From Rhodoferax sp. PAMC 29310 (lineage in GTDB: Bacteria > Pseudomonadota > Gammaproteobacteria > Burkholderiales > Burkholderiaceae_C), in the NCBI RefSeq assembly GCF_017948265.1, contig NZ_CP072852.1:62001-126000 (forward strand): a DNA stretch of 64,000 bases. Reading direction: 5' to 3'. Positions 1 through 8,588 of this stretch are shown in pieces. The stretch's first letter is position 1. Each line of letters opens with the position of its first letter. The notes under the pieces are model-generated. The model had not been told where the DNA came from. It worked only from the letters and a program-made list of their open reading frames with translations, and searched no databases. The position numbers and the translations under genes are program-made.

Positions 1-737
1 CCGCTCTGATCTGCCGCACCGACGGTTTGCACCGAATAGTGGTCTTTGAATTCCCAGCGCAGGTCGTCGCAGGAAACGAAACCACCCAGACCCGGGTGAA
101 AGGGCCCGACGTGATAGTCCTCCAGATAAACCTCAATAAAGGTTTTCCAGTTGTAGTTGCACTCGTGCATCTCGACCTTGTCCAGCACGAAGCCAGTGAA
201 GTCGAGGTCGGCGCGTGGGCCCATATCCGCCAGATCGGCGTCAATGTCGCGGCCGTTGTTTTCAAACAGCAGCCCGTTCCATTCACGCAACGGATAGTTG
301 TTCAGGTTCAGACACGGATCGTTGGCAAAGTGCGGCGCGCCAATCAGCGTGCCTACCGGATTGGGTCCACTGCCGCTGTAGGTCCAGCGGTGCAGCGGGC
401 ACACGATGTTGCCACCGGCCGTGCCGGCGCCGGTGTGGTTCACTGAGCCACGTCCGCGCAACATCAGCGCCTGACGGTGGCGGCAGACGTTAGAGATGAG
501 CTCAATCCCCCCAGGGGTGCGCACCAGCGCTCGCCCTTCACCTTCTTGCGGCAGGGCGGCGTAATCGCCCACATTTGGCACACTGAGGGCATGCCCCACA
601 TAGCGTGGCCCGAGCTCAAAGAGGGTGGCCATCTCGCGCTTGTAAAGCGCCTCGTCAAAATAACTTGAAACGGGAAGCTGGGTCGTGGCGTTGACTAACT
701 TCGCCGGATGCCGCATGGATATTACGTTTGCGAGCAT
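1..737 (-). CDS. Rieske-type aromatic ring-hydroxylating oxygenase, alpha subunit (partial)
   Basis: The reading frame starts at an ATG at 737 and runs off the left edge, so the C-terminus is missing. About 245 residues are visible. The Rieske [2Fe-2S] ligands are seen as CRH and, about 40 residues later, CPLH (pattern C-x-H then C-x2-H). Further on, EDYHVGPFH matches the D/E-x2-H-x4-H mononuclear iron site of the catalytic domain. Proteins of this family use O2 and electrons from a reductase to hydroxylate or demethylate substrates. The substrate cannot be told from the sequence, and no reductase gene is visible. GAGAG lies a few bases upstream of the ATG. Confidence 0.8.
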   Translation of the reverse strand, partial: MLANVISMRHPAKLVNATTQLPVSSYFDEALYKREMATLFELGPRYVGHALSVPNVGDYAALPQEGEGRALVRTPGGIELISNVCRHRQALMLRGRGSVNHTGAGTAGGNIVCPLHRWTYSGSGPNPVGTLIGAPHFANDPCLNLNNYPLREWNGLLFENNGRDIDADLADMGPRADLDFTGFVLDKVEMHECNYNWKTFIEVYLEDYHVGPFHPGLGGFVSCDDLRWEFKDHYSVQTVGAADQS

Positions 738-800
738 GTCGTCACTCTCTGCAGAGTGGTTTTTGCACAGATGTTGCACAACTCGGTCCTTCTAGGATGC

Positions 801-850
801 AAAAAACCCCTCAGTGAGGGGCTTGAAGGGCAGCTACCTCGAGAGCTGCC
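801..850 (-). ncRNA. Two hairpins ending in a U-run: possible small RNA or leader attenuator
   Basis: On the minus strand a stem GGCAGCT/AGCTGCC (829-850) is followed by CCCCTC/GAGGGG (807-821) and then six T. That is the layout of an intrinsic terminator closing a short transcript. The only gene downstream on this strand is the Rieske gene at 737, and upstream the minus strand has no gene. The element is therefore either the 3' end of a small RNA or an attenuator in the Rieske gene leader. No convincing promoter was found. Confidence 0.4.
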
Positions 851-1083
851 GGGATATCTATTCTAACTGCTGGGTGTTTTTGCCGGTTCCGACCCCTTAG
901 TCTCCATCAAGCATGGGCTTTGGAGGGGAGCCCCGTGGAACGCGTTTTTGTGTTTTGAGCTGTGTCCGCGACCCCGCTGTCGCGCTATGCGGCCGGTTGA
1001 CGCCTGGTTTATGGGGTTAATTTGGAGAGGATGACCCCCCAGCGCCTAAAATCCGGGTTTCGACTGAAGGATGTGATTGCCCC

Positions 1084-1320
1084 ATGGCCACTGCTGCTAA
1101 ACCCCCGTCCAATGCTCCGGCCAGCTATGAAGCGGCCCTGGAAGAGTTAGAGCAGTTGCTGGCGCGGCTGGAATCGGGCGACATGCCGCTGGCACAGCTT
1201 CTCACGCAATACCAGCGTGGCGCCACGCTGCTGAAGTACTGTCGCGACCAGTTGGAAGCTGTGGAGGGGCAGATCAAGGTATTGGACCAAGGCCCACTCA
1301 AAACATGGACACCTGAGTAA
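1084..1320 (+). CDS. xseB: Exodeoxyribonuclease VII small subunit
   Basis: The 78-residue protein has the usual XseB length and its conserved core [20 protein letters not shown], with the later [11 protein letters not shown] segment. XseB pairs with XseA to form exonuclease VII, which degrades single-stranded DNA to oligonucleotides in the cytoplasm. The start ATG has GAAGGA about 12 bases upstream. The gene sits directly ahead of ispA with a 2-base gap, the common xseB-ispA-dxs arrangement, so the three are probably co-transcribed. The large subunit gene is not in the window. Confidence 0.93.
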   Translation: MATAAKPPSNAPASYEAALEELEQLLARLESGDMPLAQLLTQYQRGATLLKYCRDQLEAVEGQIKVLDQGPLKTWTPE

Positions 1321-1322
1321 AG

Positions 1323-2261
1323 ATGGCAACGGTTTTTGACCTGACGGCCTGGAACGCCGCGCAATTGGTGCGTGTCGAGCAGGCCTTGAATCAATGGGTA
1401 ACGGCAGATGCGCCAGTGGGCGTGGACCACGGGGCGCCCGCGGCGTTGGTAGAGGCCATGCGTTATGCCGTGCTGGATGGCGGCAAGCGCTTGCGCCCCT
1501 TGCTCGTCATGGCCGCGTGGGAGGCGGTGTGTGGCGATGCGCCACTGGCCAGTCACGATGCCGAGTCGGCCATGCGTGCCGCGTGCGCGGTGGAACTGAT
1601 TCATGCCTATTCCCTGGTCCATGACGATATGCCTTGCATGGACAACGATGTGCTGCGCCGGGGCAAGCCCACGGTGCATGTGAAGTTTGGCGAAGCCAGC
1701 GCCCTGCTGGCCGGCGACGCCTTGCAGGCCTTGGCGTTTGAGTTGTTGACTCCGGAAAGCGCGACCATGGCCGGCGAACGACAAGCCTTGCTGTGCCGCT
1801 TGTTGGCTCGCGCCGCGGGCAGCGGTGGCATGGCGGGTGGGCAAGCCATTGATTTGGCCAGCGTCGGCGTGAATTTGACGGAAAACCAGTTGCGTGAAAT
1901 GCACCGCCTCAAAACTGGCGCTTTGCTGGAAGCCAGTGTCATGATGGGCGCGGCTTGTGGCCAGGCATCGCCAAAGACCTTGTCAGCGCTGCAAAGCTAT
2001 GGCGCGGCCATGGGATTGGCGTTTCAGGTCGTGGACGATATTCTGGATGTGACGGCGGACTCTGCCACGCTGGGAAAAACGGCGGGGAAAGATGCCGAGC
2101 AGGACAAGCCCACTTATGTGTCGCTGATGGGGTTGGAGCGCTCAGCGGCGTTCGCCCAGGAATTGTTGACACAGGCACGTTTGGCCTTGGCTGAGAGCGG
2201 GTTGTCAAATACCGACGCGTTGCAAGGCCTGGCAGACATGGTCGTCAACCGCGCGAGTTGA
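1323..2261 (+). CDS. ispA: Farnesyl diphosphate synthase (geranyltranstransferase)
   Basis: This 312-residue polyprenyl synthetase condenses isopentenyl diphosphate with dimethylallyl and geranyl diphosphate to give farnesyl diphosphate. The first aspartate-rich motif DDMPCMD is near residue 101 and the second, DDILD, near residue 240; both bind Mg-diphosphate. GGKRLRP near residue 54 is the usual substrate-binding segment. It lies between xseB and dxs, so precursor supply and chain elongation are encoded together. Length and motifs are normal and the gene looks intact. Confidence 0.95.
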   Translation: MATVFDLTAWNAAQLVRVEQALNQWVTADAPVGVDHGAPAALVEAMRYAVLDGGKRLRPLLVMAAWEAVCGDAPLASHDAESAMRAACAVELIHAYSLVHDDMPCMDNDVLRRGKPTVHVKFGEASALLAGDALQALAFELLTPESATMAGERQALLCRLLARAAGSGGMAGGQAIDLASVGVNLTENQLREMHRLKTGALLEASVMMGAACGQASPKTLSALQSYGAAMGLAFQVVDDILDVTADSATLGKTAGKDAEQDKPTYVSLMGLERSAAFAQELLTQARLALAESGLSNTDALQGLADMVVNRAS

Positions 2262-2297
2262 GCAAGTCGTGATTCACGGTTTGTACCTCGATATTTA

Positions 2298-2355
2298 TGA
2301 GAAATTGGCTGCTAGCGCTGTTAAAACAAGCGTTGGAAGCTACTAAAACGATAGC
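2298..2355 (-). repeat. Dispersed intergenic repeat copy
   Basis: The ispA-dxs gap holds a segment which, on the minus strand, begins GCTATC, continues with GTAGCT, and ends with GCGCTAG-AGCC. The same layout recurs at 16683-16760, 48041-48091 and 62030-62090. I recognise it from memory as like short repeats common in Comamonadaceae genomes; that was not checked. It ends within a few bases of the dxs start codon. Confidence 0.45.
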
Positions 2356-2357
2356 GT

Positions 2358-4256
2358 ATGTTGAATAATTTGTACCCACTGCTAAATACCATCAATGACC
2401 CCGTGGCCTTGCGTCTGCTGCCGCGCGGCCAATTGACGCAGTTGGCGGACGAGTTGCGAGCCTACGTGCTGAACAGTGTCGCCAAAACCGGGGGGCACCT
2501 CAGCTCCAACCTGGGCACCGTCGAGCTCACCTTGGCCTTGCACTACGTGTTCAATACGCCGCATGACCGTGTGGTGTGGGATGTGGGCCATCAAACTTAC
2601 CCGCACAAAATATTGACCGGTCGGCGTGACCGCATGGATTCCCTGCGTCAAATGGGCGGCTTGAGTGGTTTTCCCCAACGCGCCGAGAGCGAGTACGACG
2701 ACTTTGGCACCGCCCACTCCAGCACCTCCATTTCCGCCGCGCTGGGCATGGCACTGGCCGCGAAAATCAAGGGCGAAGATCGCCGGGCCATTGCGGTCAT
2801 TGGTGACGGCGCGCTGACGGCAGGCATGGCGTTTGAGGCGCTGAACAATGCCGGCGTGGCGGACTGCAACCTGCTGGTCATCCTGAATGACAACGACATG
2901 AGCATCAGCCCCCCCGTGGGCGCTTTGAACCGCTACCTGGCCAAGCTGATGAGTGGCCAGTTTTACGCTGCCGCCAAGAATGCAGGCAAAACGGTTCTCA
3001 AAGGCGCACCGCCCCTGTTCGAGTTGGCGAAACGCTTCGAGGAAACCGCCAAAGGCATGGTGGTGCCCGCCACCTTGTTTGAAAAGTTTGGATTCAACTA
3101 CATCGGCCCCATTGATGGTCATGACCTGGATTCCCTGATTCCGACGTTGGAAAACATCAGCCACTTGAAGGGCCCTCAGTTCCTTCATGTGGTCACCAAA
3201 AAAGGCCAAGGCTATAAATTGGCCGAGGCCGACCCTGTGGCTTACCATGGTCCCGGCAAATTTGATCCGGCCGTCGGCTTGCAAAGCCCCAAGACGCCAA
3301 GCAAGCAAACCTTCACTCAGGTGTTTGGCCAGTGGCTGTGTGACATGGCTGCCAAAGACAATCGACTGGTTGGCATCACGCCTGCCATGCGAGAAGGTTC
3401 CGGCATGGTGGAGTTTGAGAAGCGATTTCCTCAGCGCTACTTTGATGTGGGTATCGCCGAACAACATGCTGTCACCTTTGCCGCTGGTCTGGCCTGCGAA
3501 GGGCTGAAGCCAGTGGTGGCGATCTACTCGACCTTTCTACAACGCGGCTACGATCAGTTGATTCATGACGTGGCAATTCAAAACCTGCCGGTCGTTTTTG
3601 CACTGGACCGCGCCGGTCTGGTGGGGGCCGACGGCGCCACTCATGCCGGTGCTTACGACATTCCGTTCCTGCGATGCATTCCCAACATCAGCGTCGCCTG
3701 CCCCGCGGACGAAAACGAATGCCGGCAGTTGCTCAGCACTGCCTTTGAGCAGGATCACCCGGTGGCGGTGCGTTATCCCCGTGGCGCGGGCGCGGGCATT
3801 GCGCCCCAAGCCAGTCTTGAGGGGCTACCCTTTGGCAAGGGGGAAGTCAAACGCCAAGGCAAGGGCGTGGCCATTCTCGCCTTTGGAACATTGTTGTATC
3901 CAGCGCTGGAGGCCGCGCAGGCGCTCAATGCCACCGTGGTCAATATGCGATGGGTGAAGCCGCTGGACACAGTATTGCTGTTGCAGGTCGCCGCCGAGAA
4001 CGATGCCTTGGTGACGGTGGAAGAGGGCGCTGTGATGGGCGGCGCCGGCAGTGCTGTGCTTGAGGCGCTACAAGCCGGTGGCGTCGTCAAGCCCGTTCTG
4101 CAGTTGGGATTGCAGGACGAGTTCATTGAACATGGCGACCCCGCCAAGCTGTTGGCTCTGCAGGGACTGGACGCGAGCGGGATTCAGACGTCGGTGGCAA
4201 ATCGCTTTGCGGCCCATTTGGATACCTCGCTGCCAGCGTTGAAGGCTGTGGCCTGA
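2358..4256 (+). CDS. dxs: 1-deoxy-D-xylulose-5-phosphate synthase
   Basis: The 632-residue thiamine-diphosphate enzyme joins pyruvate and glyceraldehyde 3-phosphate, the first step of the MEP isoprenoid pathway. The N-terminal part has [14 protein letters not shown] and the ThDP/Mg motif GDGALTAG...NDNDMSIS near residues 152-185. The middle transketolase pyrimidine domain has the conserved [12 protein letters not shown], and a transketolase C-terminal domain follows. Length matches the family (about 620-640). It lies 96 bases downstream of ispA, and that gap contains a dispersed repeat. Confidence 0.96.
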   Translation: MLNNLYPLLNTINDPVALRLLPRGQLTQLADELRAYVLNSVAKTGGHLSSNLGTVELTLALHYVFNTPHDRVVWDVGHQTYPHKILTGRRDRMDSLRQMGGLSGFPQRAESEYDDFGTAHSSTSISAALGMALAAKIKGEDRRAIAVIGDGALTAGMAFEALNNAGVADCNLLVILNDNDMSISPPVGALNRYLAKLMSGQFYAAAKNAGKTVLKGAPPLFELAKRFEETAKGMVVPATLFEKFGFNYIGPIDGHDLDSLIPTLENISHLKGPQFLHVVTKKGQGYKLAEADPVAYHGPGKFDPAVGLQSPKTPSKQTFTQVFGQWLCDMAAKDNRLVGITPAMREGSGMVEFEKRFPQRYFDVGIAEQHAVTFAAGLACEGLKPVVAIYSTFLQRGYDQLIHDVAIQNLPVVFALDRAGLVGADGATHAGAYDIPFLRCIPNISVACPADENECRQLLSTAFEQDHPVAVRYPRGAGAGIAPQASLEGLPFGKGEVKRQGKGVAILAFGTLLYPALEAAQALNATVVNMRWVKPLDTVLLLQVAAENDALVTVEEGAVMGGAGSAVLEALQAGGVVKPVLQLGLQDEFIEHGDPAKLLALQGLDASGIQTSVANRFAAHLDTSLPALKAVA

Positions 4257-4440
4257 GCGGCATCAAACGCACCCGCGGGTCATGCTGACGTCCGCTGACA
4301 GCTTACTGTCAGGCCCGCAAGGGAAAACCCCCGGGACGCGGGCGTATCAGATTCCTACAATAGAGAATGACTCTCAACAGTCGTCGCCCTGCAAGTTTGG
4401 CAGGGCGTGATGTTTACCAATAACTTCAGGAGTGAATTCA

Positions 4441-5523
4441 ATGGATCGTCGTTCCGTTATTAAAAACGCTGGTATCGCTGGCGTGCTGGCCGCAGGTGCA
4501 GCACCCGCTGCCTTTGCTCAGGGCGCCACTATTCGTTGGCGCTTGGCTTCCAGCTTCCCGAAGGCCTTGGACACAATTTATGGCGCGGCCGAGTCCTTCG
4601 CCAAGCGGGTGGGCGAGATGTCTGGTGGCAAGTTCATCATCACCGTGCATGCCGGCGGCGAGCTGATGCCCGCGTTTGGTGTCGTTGACGGTGTGCAAAA
4701 TGCCACGGTTGAAATGGCACATACGGCACCGTACTACTTCCACGGCAAGGATGAGACCTTTGCCTTGGCCTGTGCGATTCCGTTTGGATTGAACAGTCGA
4801 CAAATGACGGCTTGGATGTATGACGGCAATGGTCTCAAGCTGACGCGCGAGTTCTACGCCAAGTACAACATCATCAACTTCCCCATGGGCAATACGGGTG
4901 CCCAAATGGGCGGCTGGTACCGCAAGCCAATCAAGTCCGTTGAGGACATCAAAGGCCTGAAAATGCGCCTGGGCGGCTTCGCTGGCCGCGTGATGGAGCG
5001 CATGGGTGCCATTCCCCAAAACATTCCTGGCGGCGAGGTTTACCAAGCCCTGGAAAAAGGCACGATTGACGCTGCCGAATGGGTCGGACCTTATGATGAC
5101 CAGAAGCTGGGCTTCAATAAAGTTGCTCCGATCTATCACTACCCAGGATGGTGGGAGGGCGGCCCTCAGCTGGACTTGTTCGTCAATGACAAAGCCTTCG
5201 CTTCCTTGTCGCCAGAATACAAAGCCATGATCGAGAACGCGGCTGCGTACGCCCACACGGAAATGCAGGCCAAGTACGATGCCCGCAATCCTAAGGCGTT
5301 GAAGGAATTGGTTGCTGCCAAGACGCAAGTTCTTCCATTCCCGAAAGATGTGATGGATTTGGCATTCAAAGAGTCCATGGCTCTTTATGCAGAAATCAGT
5401 GCCAAGAACGCGAGCTGGAAAAAGATGTACGACGATTACGCTGCGTTCCGTAAAGACCAGAACTTGTGGTTCCGCTTCACTGAAGCCCGTTTTGACGGCT
5501 TTATGCAGTCACAAAAACTGTAA
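4441..5523 (+). CDS. TRAP transporter solute-binding protein, DctP family
   Basis: A periplasmic binding protein of the tripartite transporter family, about 360 residues. It starts MDRRSVIKNAG, a twin-arginine signal, with a cleavage site expected after APAAFA. I chose the ATG at 4441 because AGGAG lies 8 bases upstream; the GTG at 4432 overlaps that ribosome site. The conserved DctP segment around KGLKMRLGGFAGRVMERMG is present near residue 175. TRAP systems import organic acids using an ion gradient. The two membrane subunits are encoded convergently just downstream (5954-8368). The substrate is unknown; 2-oxo acids are a known substrate of Tat-exported relatives. Confidence 0.88.
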   Translation: MDRRSVIKNAGIAGVLAAGAAPAAFAQGATIRWRLASSFPKALDTIYGAAESFAKRVGEMSGGKFIITVHAGGELMPAFGVVDGVQNATVEMAHTAPYYFHGKDETFALACAIPFGLNSRQMTAWMYDGNGLKLTREFYAKYNIINFPMGNTGAQMGGWYRKPIKSVEDIKGLKMRLGGFAGRVMERMGAIPQNIPGGEVYQALEKGTIDAAEWVGPYDDQKLGFNKVAPIYHYPGWWEGGPQLDLFVNDKAFASLSPEYKAMIENAAAYAHTEMQAKYDARNPKALKELVAAKTQVLPFPKDVMDLAFKESMALYAEISAKNASWKKMYDDYAAFRKDQNLWFRFTEARFDGFMQSQKL

Positions 5524-5544
5524 ACGCCTTCAGCGTTCATAGTA

Positions 5545-5571
5545 AAAACCGCGCTAAGGCGCGGTTTTTTT
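5545..5571. terminator. Intrinsic terminator after dctP
   Basis: AAAACCGCGC, a TAAG loop, then GCGCGGTTTT followed by more T. The flanking A-run makes it usable on both strands. Confidence 0.8.
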
Positions 5572-5572
5572 G

Positions 5573-5876
5573 TGCCCAAAGCAGCGTCTCCTTCGTGCCT
5601 AGGCGGCTGACCCGGGGCGTACCCATGTCTTCTCAGCCGTTCAGCGTCTTGGGGAGTCGGGAATAGATACCTGATAGGCCTGGAGGGAGTGAATTGGGTG
5701 ACCGTACGATTAAACGGGGGCACGGAGCCCGTTTCACTGGATCGCTCGGGAAGGCTGCTCTGAAACTGACGTAGAGATAGAGATCTGACCCCGCTGCACA
5801 GCGTGGATTTCTTGTCTTGAAAAGGTGACAGCCTTCCACCTATCGGTGGATGAGTTTGCAAGCTGCTTCCGTCAAT
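5573..5876. other. Gene-free stretch between two near-identical terminators
   Basis: No gene is supported. A minus-strand frame spans most of it but reads like no known family and crosses both terminators. The minus strand includes GGGGTCAGATCTCTATC, which resembles sequence around REP-associated transposase genes, so a mobile-element relic is possible but unproven. Confidence 0.3.
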
Positions 5877-5877
5877 A

Positions 5878-5906
5878 AAAAACCGCGCCAAGGCGCGGTT
5901 TTTTAT
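5878..5906. terminator. Intrinsic terminator for the TRAP permease genes
   Basis: AAAAACCGCGCC, an AA loop, then GGCGCGGTTTTTT. It is almost the same hairpin as at 5545-5571 and serves the minus-strand permease operon ending at 5954. Confidence 0.75.
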
Positions 5907-5953
5907 TGATAGAGCCCGCCCTCAGGCCGGGCTCTATTGACCATAAAGGGCTG

Positions 5954-7765
5954 CTATTTCCCTGCGGCCTTCTTGGCTGCAGCCTTGTCAATGGCCTCTT
6001 GCATCACCGCCATGGGGTCCAGAGGTTTGACCTCTTCTTTGCCCATATCGTCCATCGCATCCATAGGGTCCGAAGAAGAGGGCTCAGTGAACCCACCTTG
6101 TAACAACTCCATGACGTCCGCATTGCTGAGCTTCTTTTCCTTCTCGAAGTTACCCGTCACGAGCGTCGGGTACATCATGATGGCCACAATCATCATGAGT
6201 TGCAGACAGATGAAGGCGATGGAGCCTTTGTAGATCTCATTGGTCGTCACAGCTTTGATGTCCTCGCCCGTCACCCGGTCCTTGTAATCGAACTTGGCGG
6301 CCACACTGCGTAGGTAGAACAGGGCGAAGCCAAACGGCGGGGTGAGGAACGAAGTCTGCAAGTTCATGGCAATGATCACGCCAAACCAAATCATGGCCTG
6401 GTCAGCGGTCATGCCAGGAATCAGTCCAGGCAAAATCTTCTCGGCCACGGGCGCCAATAAGGGAATCACGATGAACGCGATCTCAAAGAAGTCAATGAAC
6501 ATGCCCAGAATGAAGACCAGGATGTTGACCACTATCAGAAAGCCCCAGCCGCCGCCTGGCATGTCGTGAAACAAGCTCTCAACCCAAATGTGGCCGTCAG
6601 CTGCATTGAATGTGAAGCTGAACACGGTGGAGCCGATCAGGATGAACAGCACGAAAGACGCCAGTTTGGCCGTATTGTCCAGCGCTTGGTTCAACAGTGG
6701 CCATGACAGGCGGCGTTTGCCGACGGCCAGAATCAGAGCGCCCAACGCGCCCATCGCGCCACCTTCGGTCGGTGTTGCCACACCTAAAAAGATCGTGCCC
6801 AAGACCAGAAAGATCAGGATCAGCGGTGGCATCAAGACAAAAGTGACTTGCTCGGCCAGGCGAGAGAGCAAGCCCATGCCCGACACCCGGTTGAAGATGG
6901 CCAGAACCAGGCCAGTGATGGATGCCAGCGTCATGGACATGATCACCACTTCATCTCCAGCCGATGGCATGCTGCGCTCCAGCCACTGGGTCATGAGGCC
7001 ATCGTGCACGTGCGCCCATCCAAACCCGACTGCTGCGCAAATGACGAACAGGGCGAGTAGTGAGATATGGCCGGAGTTGCCATTCTTTTCCCGGTAAATA
7101 CGGGCTTCAACAGGCAAAGCTGGCACCAGTTTGGGCTGAAAAATAGCGACGACCACGATGAACAGAATGTACAGACCCACCAGCAACAAGCCAGGTAACA
7201 GCGCGCCGGAGTACATGTCGCCTACAGAACGACCCAACTGGTCAGCCAGAACAATCAGAACGAGAGACGGTGGAATCGCCTGCGCCAGTGTTCCCGAGGC
7301 GGTGATCGCCCCCGTTGCGATGACCCGGCTGTAGCCGTATCGAAGCATGATGGGCAGGGAAATCAAACCCATTGAGATTACTGCCGCGGCGACGACACCG
7401 GTGGTCGCTGCCAGCAAGGCGCCGACCAGAATAACGGCAATGGCCAGACCGCCACGCAAGGGGCCAAACACCTGCCCAACGGTTTCGAGCAAATCTTCCG
7501 CCATTCCGGATCGCTCCAAAATGATGCCCATGAAGGTGAAGAACGGAATGGCCAGCAAAGTGTCGTTTTGCATGATGCCAAACATGCGCAGTGGCAGCGC
7601 CTGAAACAGGGACGCCGGAATCAGCCCAGCTTCCATGCCGATAAAGCCAAAACCCAGACCGGTCGCGGCTAGCGCGAAGGCCACTGGAAAACCAGTCAGC
7701 AGCAGGACGAACAGTCCGCCAAACATAAGGGGCACAAATTGTTGTGCCAGAAAGGTGGTCTGCAT
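5954..7765 (-). CDS. TRAP transporter large permease subunit, DctM family
   Basis: A 603-residue polytopic inner-membrane protein with roughly a dozen hydrophobic segments, the ion-coupled transport subunit of a TRAP system. The N-terminus carries LLTGFPVAFALAATGLGFG, and ATPTEGGAMGALGA is the conserved mid-protein motif. It is longer than a standard DctM (about 430 residues) because of extra central segments and a charged C-terminal tail ending in KAAAKKAAGK. Its start codon directly follows the stop of the small subunit, so the two are one operon. It should work with the binding protein at 4441, encoded convergently. Confidence 0.9.
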   Translation of the reverse strand: MQTTFLAQQFVPLMFGGLFVLLLTGFPVAFALAATGLGFGFIGMEAGLIPASLFQALPLRMFGIMQNDTLLAIPFFTFMGIILERSGMAEDLLETVGQVFGPLRGGLAIAVILVGALLAATTGVVAAAVISMGLISLPIMLRYGYSRVIATGAITASGTLAQAIPPSLVLIVLADQLGRSVGDMYSGALLPGLLLVGLYILFIVVVAIFQPKLVPALPVEARIYREKNGNSGHISLLALFVICAAVGFGWAHVHDGLMTQWLERSMPSAGDEVVIMSMTLASITGLVLAIFNRVSGMGLLSRLAEQVTFVLMPPLILIFLVLGTIFLGVATPTEGGAMGALGALILAVGKRRLSWPLLNQALDNTAKLASFVLFILIGSTVFSFTFNAADGHIWVESLFHDMPGGGWGFLIVVNILVFILGMFIDFFEIAFIVIPLLAPVAEKILPGLIPGMTADQAMIWFGVIIAMNLQTSFLTPPFGFALFYLRSVAAKFDYKDRVTGEDIKAVTTNEIYKGSIAFICLQLMMIVAIMMYPTLVTGNFEKEKKLSNADVMELLQGGFTEPSSSDPMDAMDDMGKEEVKPLDPMAVMQEAIDKAAAKKAAGK

Positions 7766-8368
7766 TTAGTTATCTCCCGCCAATTTGCGTGCGGCCAAGG
7801 CCTCAAGTTCTTCTAGATGTTTTTGTTCGTCAGATTTCGAATTTTCATGAGAAATAACGTCAGGACCCTGACCAAAAAGAAACGCAATACGTTTGATGAG
7901 TTCAGAGACGCCTTGGAACATCAGCAAGGCAAAGCCAGCGGGTACCAGTGCATAAACGGGCCAGCGGATCAGGCCGCCCGCATTGCTCGACATTTCTCCG
8001 CTGAAGTAGGCCTGGGTAAACAGAGGCCAACTCAGGATGATCATCAGGGCACAAAATGGAAACAGCACAACAATAATGCCGACTGCGTCGATCCAGTTGC
8101 GTGTGCGCGCTGAGAGTTTGGATGCAATGAAGTCAATGCGCACGTGGGAGTTTCGGAGGAAGCCATAGCCGGCGCCCAGTAAAAAGACGGCGGCAAAGAT
8201 GTACCACTGAATTTCCAGAAGGCTGTTTGATCCGATGCCGAATAGTTTTCGGACAATGGCGTTGCCGGCGCTGATCAGCGTGGTGGCCAGAATCAGCCAC
8301 ATGGTGAATTTTCCGATCCAGGTGGTGATCTGGTCGATCACCCTGGACAGGGCGAGAAATGGGGTCAT
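7766..8368 (-). CDS. TRAP transporter small permease subunit, DctQ family
   Basis: A 200-residue membrane protein with four hydrophobic segments, the small subunit that supports DctM. The conserved LLEIQWYIFAAVFLLGAGYG and RNSHVRIDF motifs are visible, the latter typical of DctQ. The hydrophilic C-terminus is longer than usual. It is the first gene of the permease operon and is followed without a gap by the large subunit. Confidence 0.9.
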   Translation of the reverse strand: MTPFLALSRVIDQITTWIGKFTMWLILATTLISAGNAIVRKLFGIGSNSLLEIQWYIFAAVFLLGAGYGFLRNSHVRIDFIASKLSARTRNWIDAVGIIVVLFPFCALMIILSWPLFTQAYFSGEMSSNAGGLIRWPVYALVPAGFALLMFQGVSELIKRIAFLFGQGPDVISHENSKSDEQKHLEELEALAARKLAGDN

Positions 8369-8499
8369 ACTGTCTCCATAATATTGAGCTTTTTTGCCTT
8401 CGATGTGTCGGGTCCAAGCGCCCGCACAGGTACCGTCCGGTAGGCCGTCTAGGTTAACCTTTTGTCACTGATAAATACCTGACGGTTGGCGTCAAAGTC

Positions 8500-8539
8500 C
8501 TAGGGTAAATACCGAGATTTTGATAGGTATAAACCCTAG
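8500..8539. promoter_or_regulatory. Inverted repeat upstream of the EgtB/SenA-like gene
   Basis: CTAGGGTAAATACC and GGTATAAACCCTAG form arms of 14 bases with two mismatches around a 12-base AT-rich centre. It ends 49 bases before the chosen start. The AGGGT/ACCCT core resembles the two palindromes at 62311 and 62353. It is probably a regulator binding site; the protein is unknown. Confidence 0.5.
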
Positions 8540-8588
8540 TTTTTGACGATCGTTGAGTGATGGTTGCACAATGGGTCAGGACTTTTTG

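Noticed and set aside
5436..5891. A 151-codon minus-strand frame
   Set aside because: It runs through both terminators and the dctP end, resembles no family and has no ribosome site.
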